From: Torreya grandis
Lineage: Eukaryota > Streptophyta > Pinopsida > Cupressales > Taxaceae
Reading direction: 5' to 3'
Assembly (NCBI GenBank): GCA_037957365.1
Contig: JARHVA010003187.1
Span: forward strand, 1,098,001-1,162,000
DNA: 64,000 bases
The notes below the pieces were generated by a model. The model was not told where the DNA came from and did not search any database. It saw nothing but the letters and a program-made list of their open reading frames with translations. Shown here piece by piece: positions 23,246-33,301 of this stretch; positions within the stretch are counted from its first letter, which is position 1, and each line of letters starts with the position of its first letter. The translations under genes and the position numbers were made by a program.

Positions 23246-24630
23246 ATAGGGCCTCTTTTGTAAATGGATATTCTTTTTTATTTAAACAAAATTCTGCCAA
23301 ATTGAAGAGCATTTTGAGACTTTGAGTTCAAATTATAAATCATATTTTATCAAGTGAATGAGAAAGCAAGTGATATTTTAAACTTTGTGTTGAAATAAAT
23401 TTTGTTGTATGGGAAATTGTTCTTATGTCTTTTTCTTAATATGATCTTATCTATTTGATTAAATAGTAATGTGAGTGAAAATAATATGGGAGATGTTCTA
23501 AAGTTGATTGTGGAGAATTTGTGCTACAAAAAATATCTTTAGTTTGTGATTTAGTGTTTTAAAGCAAAGGATCTTGGAAAGGCTTTGAAATAAAATTATC
23601 TTTTGTGATCGTATATTTTGTCATAGTTTTCAGTGAAGACTTTGGGCTACACTTCATTCTACTGTGTTCTAGATTTTAAATCGGCAAAAGAAGCAACGAT
23701 AGAATTTGTGCTCTCATGTTTTCTTGGTTTTTCAATTAATACCAAGAAAGTGTTCTTTTATTTTGTAAACATCATTTCTAAAAAAAGAGAAATGGATGAT
23801 GTGGTCTCACCCCTAAATTAATATTTAGTTTAGATTAGTTTGTGATAGTTTATAGAGAACCTCCCCTTGCTGAGAGGAGAGATTTATCTCATTACACTAT
23901 GGCTGATATAACCATTTTGTCTTCAGTTAGTTGATGACAAAATATTCACTCAATAGGAATACATTATTGTTATGATGCTGTGATATTGGTCTTCATGTTG
24001 GTATAGATCATGTGTATAGTGGTTGTTACACTTCTTTGTTTAGTTGGATTGTATTATCAGATAGTGATGCTATGATATATGATTTTAGGATGGTGTATTT
24101 ATCATGTTTATAATTCTTCATTTGATGATGTATGACTTATTGATATATTTGATACTTGATTTCATTCCATTATTGTTTTATTATTTTTATCATTTATTAG
24201 ATTAGATACTACTGATGGATCCACTTGGTGGTTGAAGGTACTAACCATGGGCTAGGCTGGATTTTGGCATCAACTTTTGGGGTAGTGGAGTGGTTTTAAG
24301 TAGTTAAATGAGTTCTGACAAGTAACCAAGTATTCATGGTATGTGTCATGCTTTTGGATAGTGTGTTAATTGGTTGTACAATCATAGTTATTGTGCCTTG
24401 TCAACTTTCACTGCTTGTGACATGTATGGTTGTTGTCATTCCATCATACTATACCTTGTTATCCTCTTTGCCAAACCATTTTCATGTCTCTATCATCCCA
24501 TTTATTTTGGTCTTGAAGTTCATCTTCTCGTTGTCTATGTTTGTAAGGTAGTTTTAATAGCTTAGATGTTATTCCAAGGTCTTGATTGATGAATTGGACT
24601 ATGGCATGAAATTTTATAGTATCCACCATA

Positions 24631-24633
<3 letters not shown>

Positions 24634-24696
<63 letters not shown>
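24634..24696. repeat. (TA)n microsatellite, ~63 bp
   Basis: Uninterrupted TA dinucleotide run. A second longer run lies 86 bp further right. Confidence 0.95.
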
Positions 24697-24699
<3 letters not shown>

Positions 24700-24778
24700 G
24701 ATATTCATAAATATATAACTATATTTATATATTTGTTGTCATATACTATTTTATTTAGTTTTATATATGTGTGTGTAT

Positions 24779-24781
<3 letters not shown>

Positions 24782-24859
<78 letters not shown>
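24782..24859. repeat. (AT)n microsatellite, ~78 bp
   Basis: Uninterrupted AT dinucleotide run. Its six-frame translations are Tyr/Ile repeats, which explains the apparent ORFs on the minus strand here. Confidence 0.95.
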
Positions 24860-24861
<2 letters not shown>

Positions 24862-24892
24862 CATTTGGCTTGGGGAGTAAGCCATTAATGAC

Positions 24893-25354
24893 TGGGAGTT
24901 GGCGTAGGGAGAGGGGAGTGTGTTGAAGAGGTAGAGGAGAGAACAAGGAGTAGGTGATATGGGGGGACATGAAGCATAGGAAAGAACGAAGAGAAAATGT
25001 GTTGTGAAGAGGGAGGCGTAAGGCAAGGGCATATGGGAATGGTGGCGAAAGAGTATGAAGGAGGCAATAGTGTGGAGTTGGAAATAAAAACAAGAAGTCA
25101 TAAAAATGAGAGTAAGATATGCAGCTAGAAAAACATATGTAGAGGGAATTGATTAAGAGTGGATATAGAAGGAAGAAAGGATGTAGAGGGGGGTATGGAA
25201 AAGGAGCACGTAGGTATAGGCATAGAGAGGAAGAGAATGCAATGAAGAGAAGGAGATATGTAGAAAGATATGTAGGTAGAAGGAAAGGATACAAGAGTGA
25301 ATGGAAAATAGGAGGATGTGGAGAGGAATGGATAGTAAGGAAAGGAGGAACATA
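24893..25354. repeat. purine-rich (GA-rich) tract
   Basis: For about 460 bp the plus strand is dominated by G and A (GGGAGAGGGGAGTGTG, GGAAGAAAGGATGTAG and so on) with few C. The complementary strand is pyrimidine-rich and gives artificial Ser/Leu/Pro/Tyr-rich frames. It begins directly after the AT microsatellite. Confidence 0.8.
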
Positions 25355-26535
25355 GGGGGTTTGTAAGAACTTTGGCTTTCCTTCATCTTGGTAAGTGAAT
25401 TAGTCCATCCTTGCACCCCACTAGTTAAAATTTAATATTGATTAAGAGCTAGTTATCCACCTGAAAGAAATAATTAGAAATTTGAAATTCATATTGTTAG
25501 TTATTCCTCCTTTGCATATAAATGGTAAAAGAAGGATCTATATTATTAATTATATTCCTACTAACTGATTTGGTTTTTTTTCTTCACACATTGATTGGTC
25601 ACACCCTTAACCTGATTTGCAATTTGAATGGGGTTATGTATTTCAATACTATTATATAGATGCCACAACTTAGTATACCCAAATTGGCTATTGAATTTTA
25701 TGTATGGTTGAGTGCATAGTAACTATTGAATACCCCTCTCATGAGGTGTGTCGTTGAAAAAAACTGACTATATTACATGTCTCATTATTACTAGAAGGAT
25801 TGGATCAGTTTAACACAAATACCCTTCTCCTTTAACCATGCTTATATGTAGATCTGGTGTGTTGCTAGTGGTTATAGAGCTATATATAAGTAATTTATAT
25901 TATTGTATTCTATGTGTTTTTAGATGGACAATTTCACGTCATTGCCTTACCTTTTATAATCATCCAATATGTGCTCATATCATTGGGTCAATGGACCCTA
26001 TTCTAAATGGTTGATTAGTTGTAAAATTGAGTCATAAATTAATATAAAATAATGACTTGGGTTCCCTTTAAATTCCTACAATGGATTAAATTATTTTTTA
26101 TAATAAACTACTAGATTCAAACTAATTTGAGTTAGTAATAAATTTATTGGAAAGTATATTTTATTTTATTAATAATATATCCTCTATTTTGGAAAAATGT
26201 TCTAGGAGTTGCATTCAATCCTTTGGTGGAGTTCTAATGGTAATATATATCTCATGAATTAATAACTGAGTTATGTCCCTGTAATTCTTAAGACCGCATT
26301 TCTATGTTGTTCATGTGTTCTATGGAAACACCATATGTCTAGTAAATCTCTTCTAGTTGTCTGTGTGTGTTTGTGTGTGTGGTTTGAATTGAGTCAGTAT
26401 GCTTTAGTATTGTTGATTCATGGGATTAGATCAAGCCCAATTGGGATCATCCTTGTATATGAGGGTTACAATTTTTATTTTAAACCAGTTAAATGGCTTA
26501 TAGTCTCATTTACTCATATTAACCGATTTTAATAC

Positions 26536-26579
26536 TTGGGGATCATATGAGGTCATGAGACCTGATAATGATCCCCCAA
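26536..26579. repeat. bulged hairpin, ~11-bp outer and 5-bp inner stem
   Basis: TTGGGGATCAT (26536-26546) pairs with ATGATCCCCCAA ending at 26579 with one bulged C. Inside it AGGTC pairs with GACCT around ATGA. No nearby gene; role unknown. Confidence 0.65.
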
Positions 26580-28493
26580 ATCATTTATATCAATATTTGG
26601 TTTAAAAATCATTATTATGGGATGCTTGTTGTATTAATAATTGCTTTCTCAAAAAAAATTGACATTATTACCATTCAAAATGAATGCATGGAGTTTGGGC
26701 CTTGAACCAGTTACGATTTATAATCAATTATGGTTTTAATTGATTGTTGGGTTCCTTATTTATTCTCTTAATTCCTTGACTTGGCTGAGTTACCTAATTT
26801 CCTTACTTGGCTAAGTTGCCTAATTTCTTTTCTTGGTCAAGTTTTATTTGTTGGTCCTTGACTTGGCTATGTATAATTGTAAGTTATATATGGTGCTTTC
26901 TAGTATGGTTATGACTGTAAGGAATGTACCTTAGATAGGGATTATGCCTTGTGTCAATGATATGTTATTATGTTGAGATGTCCTTTGGTTTTATATCTAA
27001 TTTCTCATAACTTCCTCCTTAAACCTATTTGTCGAAACCACCATTTAGCCTATGGTTGGGGTGGTAAGGGCCACCAATGGTTAGGCTCATAGGGTTGGTT
27101 GGGAGGGTTTGTTTACTTTGGTCTTGTTACTCCATTCTTGGAAGACTTCATTGATGGGTATGTTATGACTGATAATGTGGTTTCACATGTTATTTGCTTC
27201 ACATGGATGAAGTAAATACTCTTAAACTACTTATAATAGGAAGTAAATGGAAATTACTACATGATACTTTTCCTTATTTAACTAATTTTATTGTTGATTA
27301 TGTCTATTATTTTATTACCCTGATGGTTGTAGTTTATCTCTTTATAAATTCATGGGCATTGGAATGAAATTAGTACGTTTTAATAACCATATATAAACAT
27401 TGAGATGTATAGGGTTAATGAACTAGTTCTTGATGGAACCTATTTTGGTGCATGTAAGAACCCTACTATTCCTATGGATAATGCTATTTTTAGATCATGA
27501 TGAATATGCTTAGTGTGATGCCACATGAAAATGAGACTATTTTATTTTTAACACCCTTAGTCATAAAAGTCAATCATGCTTAATAAGTCATGATTACCTT
27601 TACGATCAGAAATGACCAAAGTGCATGTGTGAGTTGGAATGGCCAGCATGCCTTCCCTATCCAAGTCATTGGTTGATATAATAATCTAATTATTAGAACT
27701 TATATATTTAACTTCCATGTACTTGGTGGTGGTTTGATCTTCCCTTAATTAGAGTATCACATGGTCTATTTACCAATTTGGAATCGATTATAATGATTCG
27801 AGGATTGGCCACCACTATATCATTCCCTGTTGGATGATGTAGTAAGGCATGATTGTAATTTTGTCCATGTATTTAGACCATGACAAGAATGATCATGAAT
27901 GGGTTGAATTCATTATATGAAAATTTTTATCCATTTGCATGCTAGTGAGCCTTAGCTTAATCTATGTCCATTATTTTTGATAGCAGGTTGCTATGTGTGT
28001 CTTGAATGTTGGATATTATCCCTGATTGCCACTAGGGATAATGCTCTTTTGGTTTACATCTCATGCCTTCATGGGATCATTAATGACCTAGAATGTTAAT
28101 TTTTACCCTTATACTTGTGCATACTATTCGTTGAATATTTTGTCTATCAGCATACTGGTAAACAAAATAGGTCTTATCAGCCAAAGCAAGAAGATTAGTC
28201 ATCCTAATGTGTAAATTTATCACATCAGAAGGAGACTATTCTCTCCTCTCATCAAGAGGAGGTTCCCTATGGATATGCTATGTATATATATATATATATA
28301 TATGAACATAAAATAATACTCAAGGGTAGGACCAAACATCCATCTCTCTTCTTTAGAGATGATGTATACAAAACAAAGGAAGAACTCAAGAGAATGACAG
28401 ATAGCACTCCTCTTCTTTCAGAAGAACTATTGAATACTCCTGGAAATAAAAGCAGAATATGACTAAAGTATGGTAACCAAAAAATCAAGACAC

Positions 28494-28778
28494 ATCACAA
28501 AGTCTGCACATGAAATACTCAAGAGTGATATACGAAGAACAATGAAAGCTCAAAGTCTTTTCAAAGTTCTTTACACAGCAATGAAAAAACAAACACACTG
28601 AAGGCAGCTATGGGGGCACAAAGTCTCTCCATAGTTGATTCTTCAGGACACCTTCTTGACAAATTTACTAATCCTGCTTATTAGATCAATGAAACAAACA
28701 AGATATCACAGCACAAAGTCTGAAAAATTCCCTTGGTTTCATTAACAAAATATGATAAACAAACTGAGCACAAAGTCT
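28494..28778 (-). repeat. five copies of AGACTTTGTGCT in E2 R/U5
   Basis: On the plus strand they read as AGCACAAAGTCT or near: 28494-28505 (ATCACAAAGTCT), 28547 (AGCTCAAAGTCT), 28615 (GGCACAAAGTCT), 28710 and 28767 (AGCACAAAGTCT). All lie downstream of the TATA box in element orientation, as in E1. The right LTR repeats them, starting near 53232. Confidence 0.8.
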
Positions 28779-28857
28779 CAATGATGCCTCTCAATTTTAG
28801 TAGAGTTTCATTCAAATTGTCAAAAAGAAGATGATCCTTTTACAATGATAGGAAGTC

Positions 28858-28867
28858 CCTTATATAG
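28858..28867 (-). promoter_or_regulatory. TATA box of the E2 3' LTR
   Basis: CTATATAAGG on the minus strand, in GTGGCTATATAAGGGAC. The five-copy motif begins ~80 bp downstream. The right LTR has the decayed form around 53596-53604. Confidence 0.6.
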
Positions 28868-29640
28868 CCACTTTCAAGAAGGACTCGAGAACAATAATAC
28901 ACCATGATGCATTGGGAAATGTTAGGAAGGCAAGCTAGAACTTTGGGGCCTTTTACCCATTTGATCTTCTCAATGCAGATAGATAACTCGTGCAATTGAA
29001 AGTTTTACAACTTTCAATGTCTGCCTAGCGGTCTGATCTTATCTTCATCATTCCTCCCTTTCTAATTAATTGAATCAGGTCTTGGATTCAGCTTGCTATT
29101 CTATTCCTTCCCCGCTTTCTGCTGGTCTTGGCCTTGAAAAGTGTGAATGTATTCTATTCTATATGTTCAAAGGATCAACAATTATTTTGTTGTCTTCAAT
29201 TTGATGTTCACGCGCCCATCACTATGTTTCCAACGGCTAGTTGACTGTGTTAAATTTGGCGTGTTTGGGTGCATCACCCCTTGGTCTTCTTTTGGCTTTT
29301 CGCTTGGCACTTTTCCAGATTGGACTTTGCCCTTTCGGGCCCTAAGAAATGATCCTTCAGATTCAGGAAGTATCCTCAAATTAATGGTCAAGAGTTCCCC
29401 ATAAGGGCACCTGCCCTTCGGGGTCCTTCGTTGGCCCTTCACAAATTTCACTTAGGCTTTTCCTCGAGCCATTCCCTTTGAACATTTCTAGCAGAAATTT
29501 TCCCCGAGGAAAATTCCCACGGACAAAAGTCTGGGGAAAATTTTGTCGGGCTTTGAACAAGTCTTTTAACAAGCCAAAGGGTGCTTTGGTCGATGAAGTG
29601 TCCTCCACAAGGGCACTTGTCCTTCAAAAAAGTTCTTTAG

Positions 29641-30475
29641 CATTGAACCATCCCTTTAAACTTAGTCGATGAACCATTTGTTGAAGTGGTTCAAAGGTTC
29701 AATGAAGCGTGCCAAGCCTTTGAAGCAAACAACGGATGAACCATTGAATGCACTTTTTGCCATTGAACCAATACATTGAACTAATCGGTTGAACCAAGGC
29801 TTTGAACCAAAATGGTTCAAGTCAATGGTTTAAGCTGATGGTTCAACAAATAAAATAGGCCTATAAACTAAGCATTGAACCAAATATTTGTACTTGCCTT
29901 TGAACTAAGAGTTGAACCAGTCTGTTGAACTGGTTCAACGGTTCAACGAAACACGCCAAGCACCTTTTGAACCAAAAATCGATAAACCTGTTGTTGAACC
30001 TTTCCATTGAACCAAGACATTGAACAAAAAAATTGATTCAACAGTTCAATGAAAGCCTTGAACTGACTGACAAACCAAATGATTGAACCAAAAGATGCTG
30101 AAACAAAGGAAATGAACCATCTGAGTGAAATAAAGCATTGAACTGCTTGGTTGAATTGAGCGATTGAACTATTCCTTTGGTTGAACCAACTGTTGAACCT
30201 TTGAACCCATTGAACCTTTGAACCCAATTGGTTCAATGGTTTAACGGTTCAAGTCATTTTGATTTGACCAAATGTTTGGAAGCCGATGAACCTATTGAAG
30301 CGACTGAACTTTGAACCTTTATGAAGCGCTTAACTTTTGCCAATGACATTGAACTTGTTGAACTTTGAACCCGTTGAACCTTTTGAACCAAAATGGTTCA
30401 ATGGTTCAAGTTAATTTTTGCACTAAGATGCTTGCCGATGAAGATTTTCACATGAACCAAAACTTTGAACCAATC
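29641..30475. repeat. array of TTGAACC / GGTTCAA units in E2 U3 (left)
   Basis: By eye roughly 45 GAAC or GTTC cores in about 830 bp, in both orientations at irregular spacing. Many are full TTGAACC or GGTTCAA, and several form dyads such as TTGAACCAAAATGGTTCAA (near 29793 and 30383). It lies upstream of the TATA box in element orientation, so in U3. The right LTR has the same array at about 54380-55215. Confidence 0.85.
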
Positions 30476-30540
30476 CCGAAAAATGAACAAATGTTGAAAA
30501 TCAATTCTTTTGACTGAAAACCACCTCCATAAATTTGTAG

Positions 30541-30690
30541 ATTTTCCTTTTCCTACACAGTCCATAGATTCTTCTTCCTGCTGAGTCCATAGATTCAAGC
30601 CTGTAGAGTCTGTAGATTCTTCTTCCTGCTGAGTCCGTAGATTCAAGCCTGTAGAGTCTGTAGATTTAACCCTACAGAGTTCGTAGATTT
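30541..30690. repeat. short tandem repeat, ~48-bp period
   Basis: About two and a half copies of a unit that alternates GAGTCYRTAGATTC with TTCTTCCTGCTGAGTCC and AAGCCTGTAGAG. The inner motif AGTCYGTAGATT recurs about six times. Matching repeat in the right LTR at ~55297-55430. Confidence 0.75.
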
Positions 30691-30751
30691 TCTGAGAAGC
30701 TTTGAATATGAGAAATCTGAATATCTAAGACAAATTTTGAAAATGGAAGAT

Positions 30752-30780
30752 ATTATTTTGGTTTGTAGAACCAAAATAAT
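30752..30780. repeat. perfect 12-bp hairpin in E2 LTR
   Basis: ATTATTTTGGTT (30752-30763), loop TGTAG, then its exact reverse complement (30769-30780). The right LTR copy near 55495-55523 has one mismatch in the stem. Confidence 0.75.
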
Positions 30781-30935
30781 TCAAATGTTGTTCCAAAAAT
30801 GACTATTATTTTGGGTAGACAACAGCTGGCTCCAGTTGGGGAACTTCTGTCAATTGCAAAATGAATTGGAAGGAGTAGAATTTAGAAACTCTAGTGTCTT
30901 CAAGTGTACCATTGGGATTTAGAGTCATGCTTTCC

Positions 30936-31054
30936 AGAAATGAAAGACATCAAAAATGAAAACAAACAAAACAAAATAGAATTTAAAACTGTACAAATAT
31001 ACATATATATAGAGGCAATGATCTGATACTTCAAGAATTGAAGTATTTTAGAAA
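30936..31054 (-). other. E2 post-pol segment
   Basis: Between the stop of the pol remnant and the confirmed LTR homology. The minus strand reads ACTTCAATTCTTGAAGTATC, matching E1 at 18103-18120 right after its integrase stop. The LTR start is probably in here, but no clear TG terminus or polypurine tract is visible. Confidence 0.4.
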
Positions 31055-31892
31055 CTACTTTTTGGGAGACAATGAAAATAATGTTCTATTCTGGTAAACC
31101 AGTAGGAAACCGTTTTGTCCCCAGAAATGGTGACGAGTGAATGGAGCTCTCCATGAAAAAACTAATTTTTTACATCTTCTTGTTGACTCTTTCCTCTTCT
31201 TGCCCCATGGTAGGATGTGGTATTCAAACTGGAAACTATCACTCCTTACTGTCTTGGTGGCGGATTCCTTTGCCTGATTTTGATTTGCAGCAGCATGGTC
31301 CAACATTATAACCTGTTGTTCTACTGGTCCAGTCCAGCACATGATTGGATCATCCAAGTCAAATTCCTGATAAACTGTCAGATTATCATCTCCTTTGATG
31401 TCAAAGAGTTTGACTTCTTCATCTTGAGCAGTCTTCAATTTAGGCAAGAGAAATTCACCTCCAGCTGTGTTGTTGGTGTTGTTGACTTGCAAATTGTATG
31501 AAGGAAGAATATCGTTTTGAAGAGATATCAACACAGTCCCAACTCCATCATTGGTAGAAGAATTACTGTCATCATCAAAAGTTGATCTCTTATCAAATTT
31601 CTTCTCATTAGAGATGAAATATCCTTCCTTGTTTATATTGTGCTCTACCAATTCTCTTAAAATCTTGTTTGGATCAATTCTTGGATTGTCAGCTATAGGA
31701 CTTTCATCTATAGGAACATGAGCATCTTCTATGGTATAGAAATAGTTACCATTGCCTAAAGATTCAAATAGAATTTGTGCTGTAGGGGATGATGTTTGGG
31801 TAACCACATACTTTGCTTCCTTTTCAGGAAGTAATCTTTTCATCATGCCTTAGACAGGGATCCTTGCCTCAGATAGATCCATGTTCAGTTCT
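31055..31892 (-). pseudogene. E2 RNase H-like fragment fused to the integrase tail
   Basis: The frame from 31846 to 31055 (263 codons) starts with MMKRLLPEKEAKYVVTQ, the linker seen after PR in E1. At residues ~101-160 it has VGTVLISLQNDILPSYNLQ and NNTNNTAGGEF, the RNase H-like segment of E1 with the E of the EYE motif shifted or lost. After an unplaced charged stretch it ends with APFTRHHFWGQNGFLLVYQ, which matches the end of E1 integrase (SFTIHQFYGGNSFLLEYQ). RT, RNase H and the integrase core are absent without a stop at the join. It is directly interrupted on its 5' side by E3. Confidence 0.65.
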
Positions 31893-31895
31893 CCT

Positions 31896-31900
31896 CCCAA
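31896..31900. repeat. target-site duplication of E3 (pair with 50668-50672)
   Basis: CCCAA before TGTTTC and CCCAC after GTGTCTACA: four of five bases agree. The E1 sequence at this site supports a duplicated 5-bp target in the E2 protease-to-RNaseH linker. Confidence 0.7.
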
Positions 31901-33288
31901 TGTTTCTATACGAGATTTTGCTTTTTACATTCAAGAAAGGAAAGATGAGAAACTAAGAAGAATGGACGAGGGTTTGTACGTACCCAGATTGTGGACTTGC
32001 GCACTAGATTCAGACGATAGCAGGAACTCCTCTTTGGTTATGGAGGATGACACCTGAAAGGGAAAAACACTAAAACACAAAAAAATTTAGATGACAAAAG
32101 GGTGGACTGCTAAGCGAAGGCTTGGTCCTAGAAGCACAAAGGCTTCTCGGAGGATGATAGTCCACTGCTAGAAAATAGAATATAAGCAGAAACAAAAATG
32201 AGAAATGATAAAAGATAGAAAATAAAGTACTAAAAGCAAATGCGTACCTGTTTAGAAGTAATTTGCTTTTGCACAGTCGTCGATGTTGGTGGTATTGCCG
32301 GCATCTGTCAAGGAAGGTCACCGATGTCGGTTAGGTTGTCGGCGTCGGTAGGGGTAATGGTCGAGGATGGTCTAGGTAATGGCCAGGGATGGGTTACAGG
32401 GCTAGTTTTTAGTCTGCAGGGTGGTCTGAGGCTTTGTCTGGGGGTCGTGGAGTTTTTTTGGGGGTCAGAGAGATTAAGTGGAGGTCTGAGGGACTTGTTT
32501 TGGAGTCTAAGGGACTGAGAATGTTGTTTGGGAATGGGTTGGATGAATGACAAGGCAAAAGGAAGATGAATGGGAGACAGGGGTTTGAGAAAGCTTTTCA
32601 GCCTCTCAGGGATAGACAGGTTGAGTTGTGGACAGTGGGTTGGATAGATAAATAAATGCAGATAAGAAATGAAATAAAAACAAGGGAACTCTTACCTCCT
32701 ACTTGCTGAAGGAAAAATGGAGAAACCTATTGTTGGAGCTGTTGAAGGTCCTGCAAGTACCAAGAGCCTGAAACTATTTTTGCAAGATACCTGTAGCTGT
32801 TGTTGTTGTTGTACGAGGGGAGGAGAAAGGGAAAATAGAGTGCCAAGCACCAAAGAAAATTCACATTCGTCGGGGGGAGAATAGTTGCAAAAAATGGTTT
32901 TAAAGGCTACCGATGCTGGCAGAACTACCGACATCGGCCGCATAATGACCAACGTCGGCGGCCGAAGAATGGGGACAGAGGCTAAAATTAGCCTCTGTCC
33001 ATTCTTGCACGCTGTCGAGTCAAGGGGCCATGGGAAAATGGTCGAGGGAGGCATAAATGGATGTGGGAGGAAGGATAAAGGGGAGATTTGGGCAATAAAG
33101 GCTAGGAGAGAGGTGGGGGGATCCAAGGAGGGGATCCAAGGTGGCATGGGTGAGGTGGAAGAGGGCCAAATATTTAATTATTTTAATTTGATAAATGGAG
33201 GGGGCTAGGACAAGGGTTAGGACATGGGCCAAGGGGGGGCCAAGGGTGAAAGATGACCTAGGGGTTAGACATGATTTTAGTGTCTACA
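31901..33288 (-). repeat. E3 3' LTR, 1,388 bp
   Basis: Nearly identical to 49280-50667. It holds two groups of CCGACGTCGG-type motifs: 32280-32349 (TCGATGTTGG, CCGATGTCGG, GTCGGCGTCGG) and about 32905-32960. These are more decayed here than in the 5' LTR. Frames of 80-150 codons exist on both strands but are not shared with E4, so I do not call them genes. Confidence 0.9.
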
Positions 33289-33301
33289 TTTGCCCCTTTT
33301 T
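33289..33301 (-). other. E3 polypurine tract
   Basis: AAAAAGGGGCAAA on the minus strand directly precedes the TGTAGACAC start of the 3' LTR. Confidence 0.75.

Larger units (their letters stand above)
4258..23955 (+). mobile_element. E1: decayed Ty3/gypsy LTR retrotransposon with very long terminal repeats
   Basis: Two direct repeats flank a PBS and gag-PR-RNaseH-RT-RNaseH-IN. The left repeat (4258-12121) without its nested copia insertion is about 4,818 bp; the right repeat (19130-23955) is 4,826 bp. All internal frames carry stops, so the element is dead. Two readings are possible. Either the LTR is itself very long and includes an ORF, with the left copy truncated at 4258. Or the left repeat is the 3' part of a neighbouring tandem element sharing the middle LTR. 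E2, a relative, also has its whole post-pol region at both ends, which favours the long-LTR reading. No target duplication can be shown because the left end is not a clean TG terminus. Confidence 0.8.
19130..23955 (+). repeat. E1 right long terminal repeat copy
   Basis: Aligns with 4258-12121 minus E5 over its whole length. It ends CACTCAATA at 23955, a decayed form of the CACCCAACA at 12121. It carries dyads between 19200 and 19450 (GTAGCAAATTTAGCCAC, GTGGCAAATTTCACTGCC and similar), the long broken ORF, a TATA box and the R/U5 motif series. The extent to the left is uncertain and may reach about 18.1-18.5 kb. Confidence 0.75.
23956..28124. other. AT-rich spacer between E1 and E2
   Basis: No protein-coding frame resembles a known family. 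The reading frames here are short and sit on TA repeats or on the purine-rich tract. It contains two long TA microsatellites, a GA-rich tract and a hairpin (separate entries). It may be older, unrecognisable repeat or genuine intergenic DNA. Confidence 0.55.
28125..30935 (-). repeat. E2 3' LTR (at least 2.8 kb)
   Basis: Matches 52873-55675 along its whole length. The true start may lie further right, between 30935 and about 31040, because the right copy is cut by E4. Reading on the minus strand: hairpin region, tandem repeat, GAACC array, spacer, TATA box (28867-28858), five AGACTTTGTGCT copies, short TA run (28283-28302), terminus. Confidence 0.8.

Noticed and set aside
24751..25416. Several overlapping minus-strand ORFs up to 177 codons
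   Set aside because: They translate the TA microsatellite (Tyr/Ile repeats) and the complement of the purine-rich tract (Ser/Leu/Pro runs). Composition explains them.
29641..30475. GAACC array as a CRISPR-like or satellite array
   Set aside because: Units are only 7 bp, in both orientations and irregularly spaced. There are no unique spacers of fixed length, and the array lies in a plant LTR.
29641..30475. GAACC units as RNA polymerase III B boxes or heat-shock elements
   Set aside because: GGTTCAA matches only the first part of the B box, without the trailing CC and without an A box. The 5-bp phasing of heat-shock elements (GAAnnTTC) is not kept.
32692..33147. Minus-strand 151-codon ORF inside the E3 LTR, also present in the other LTR (50176-50526)
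   Set aside because: Both LTRs share it only by descent, its length differs by a stop, and E4 does not have it. The Pro/Ser/Leu-rich composition follows from GA-rich LTR sequence.
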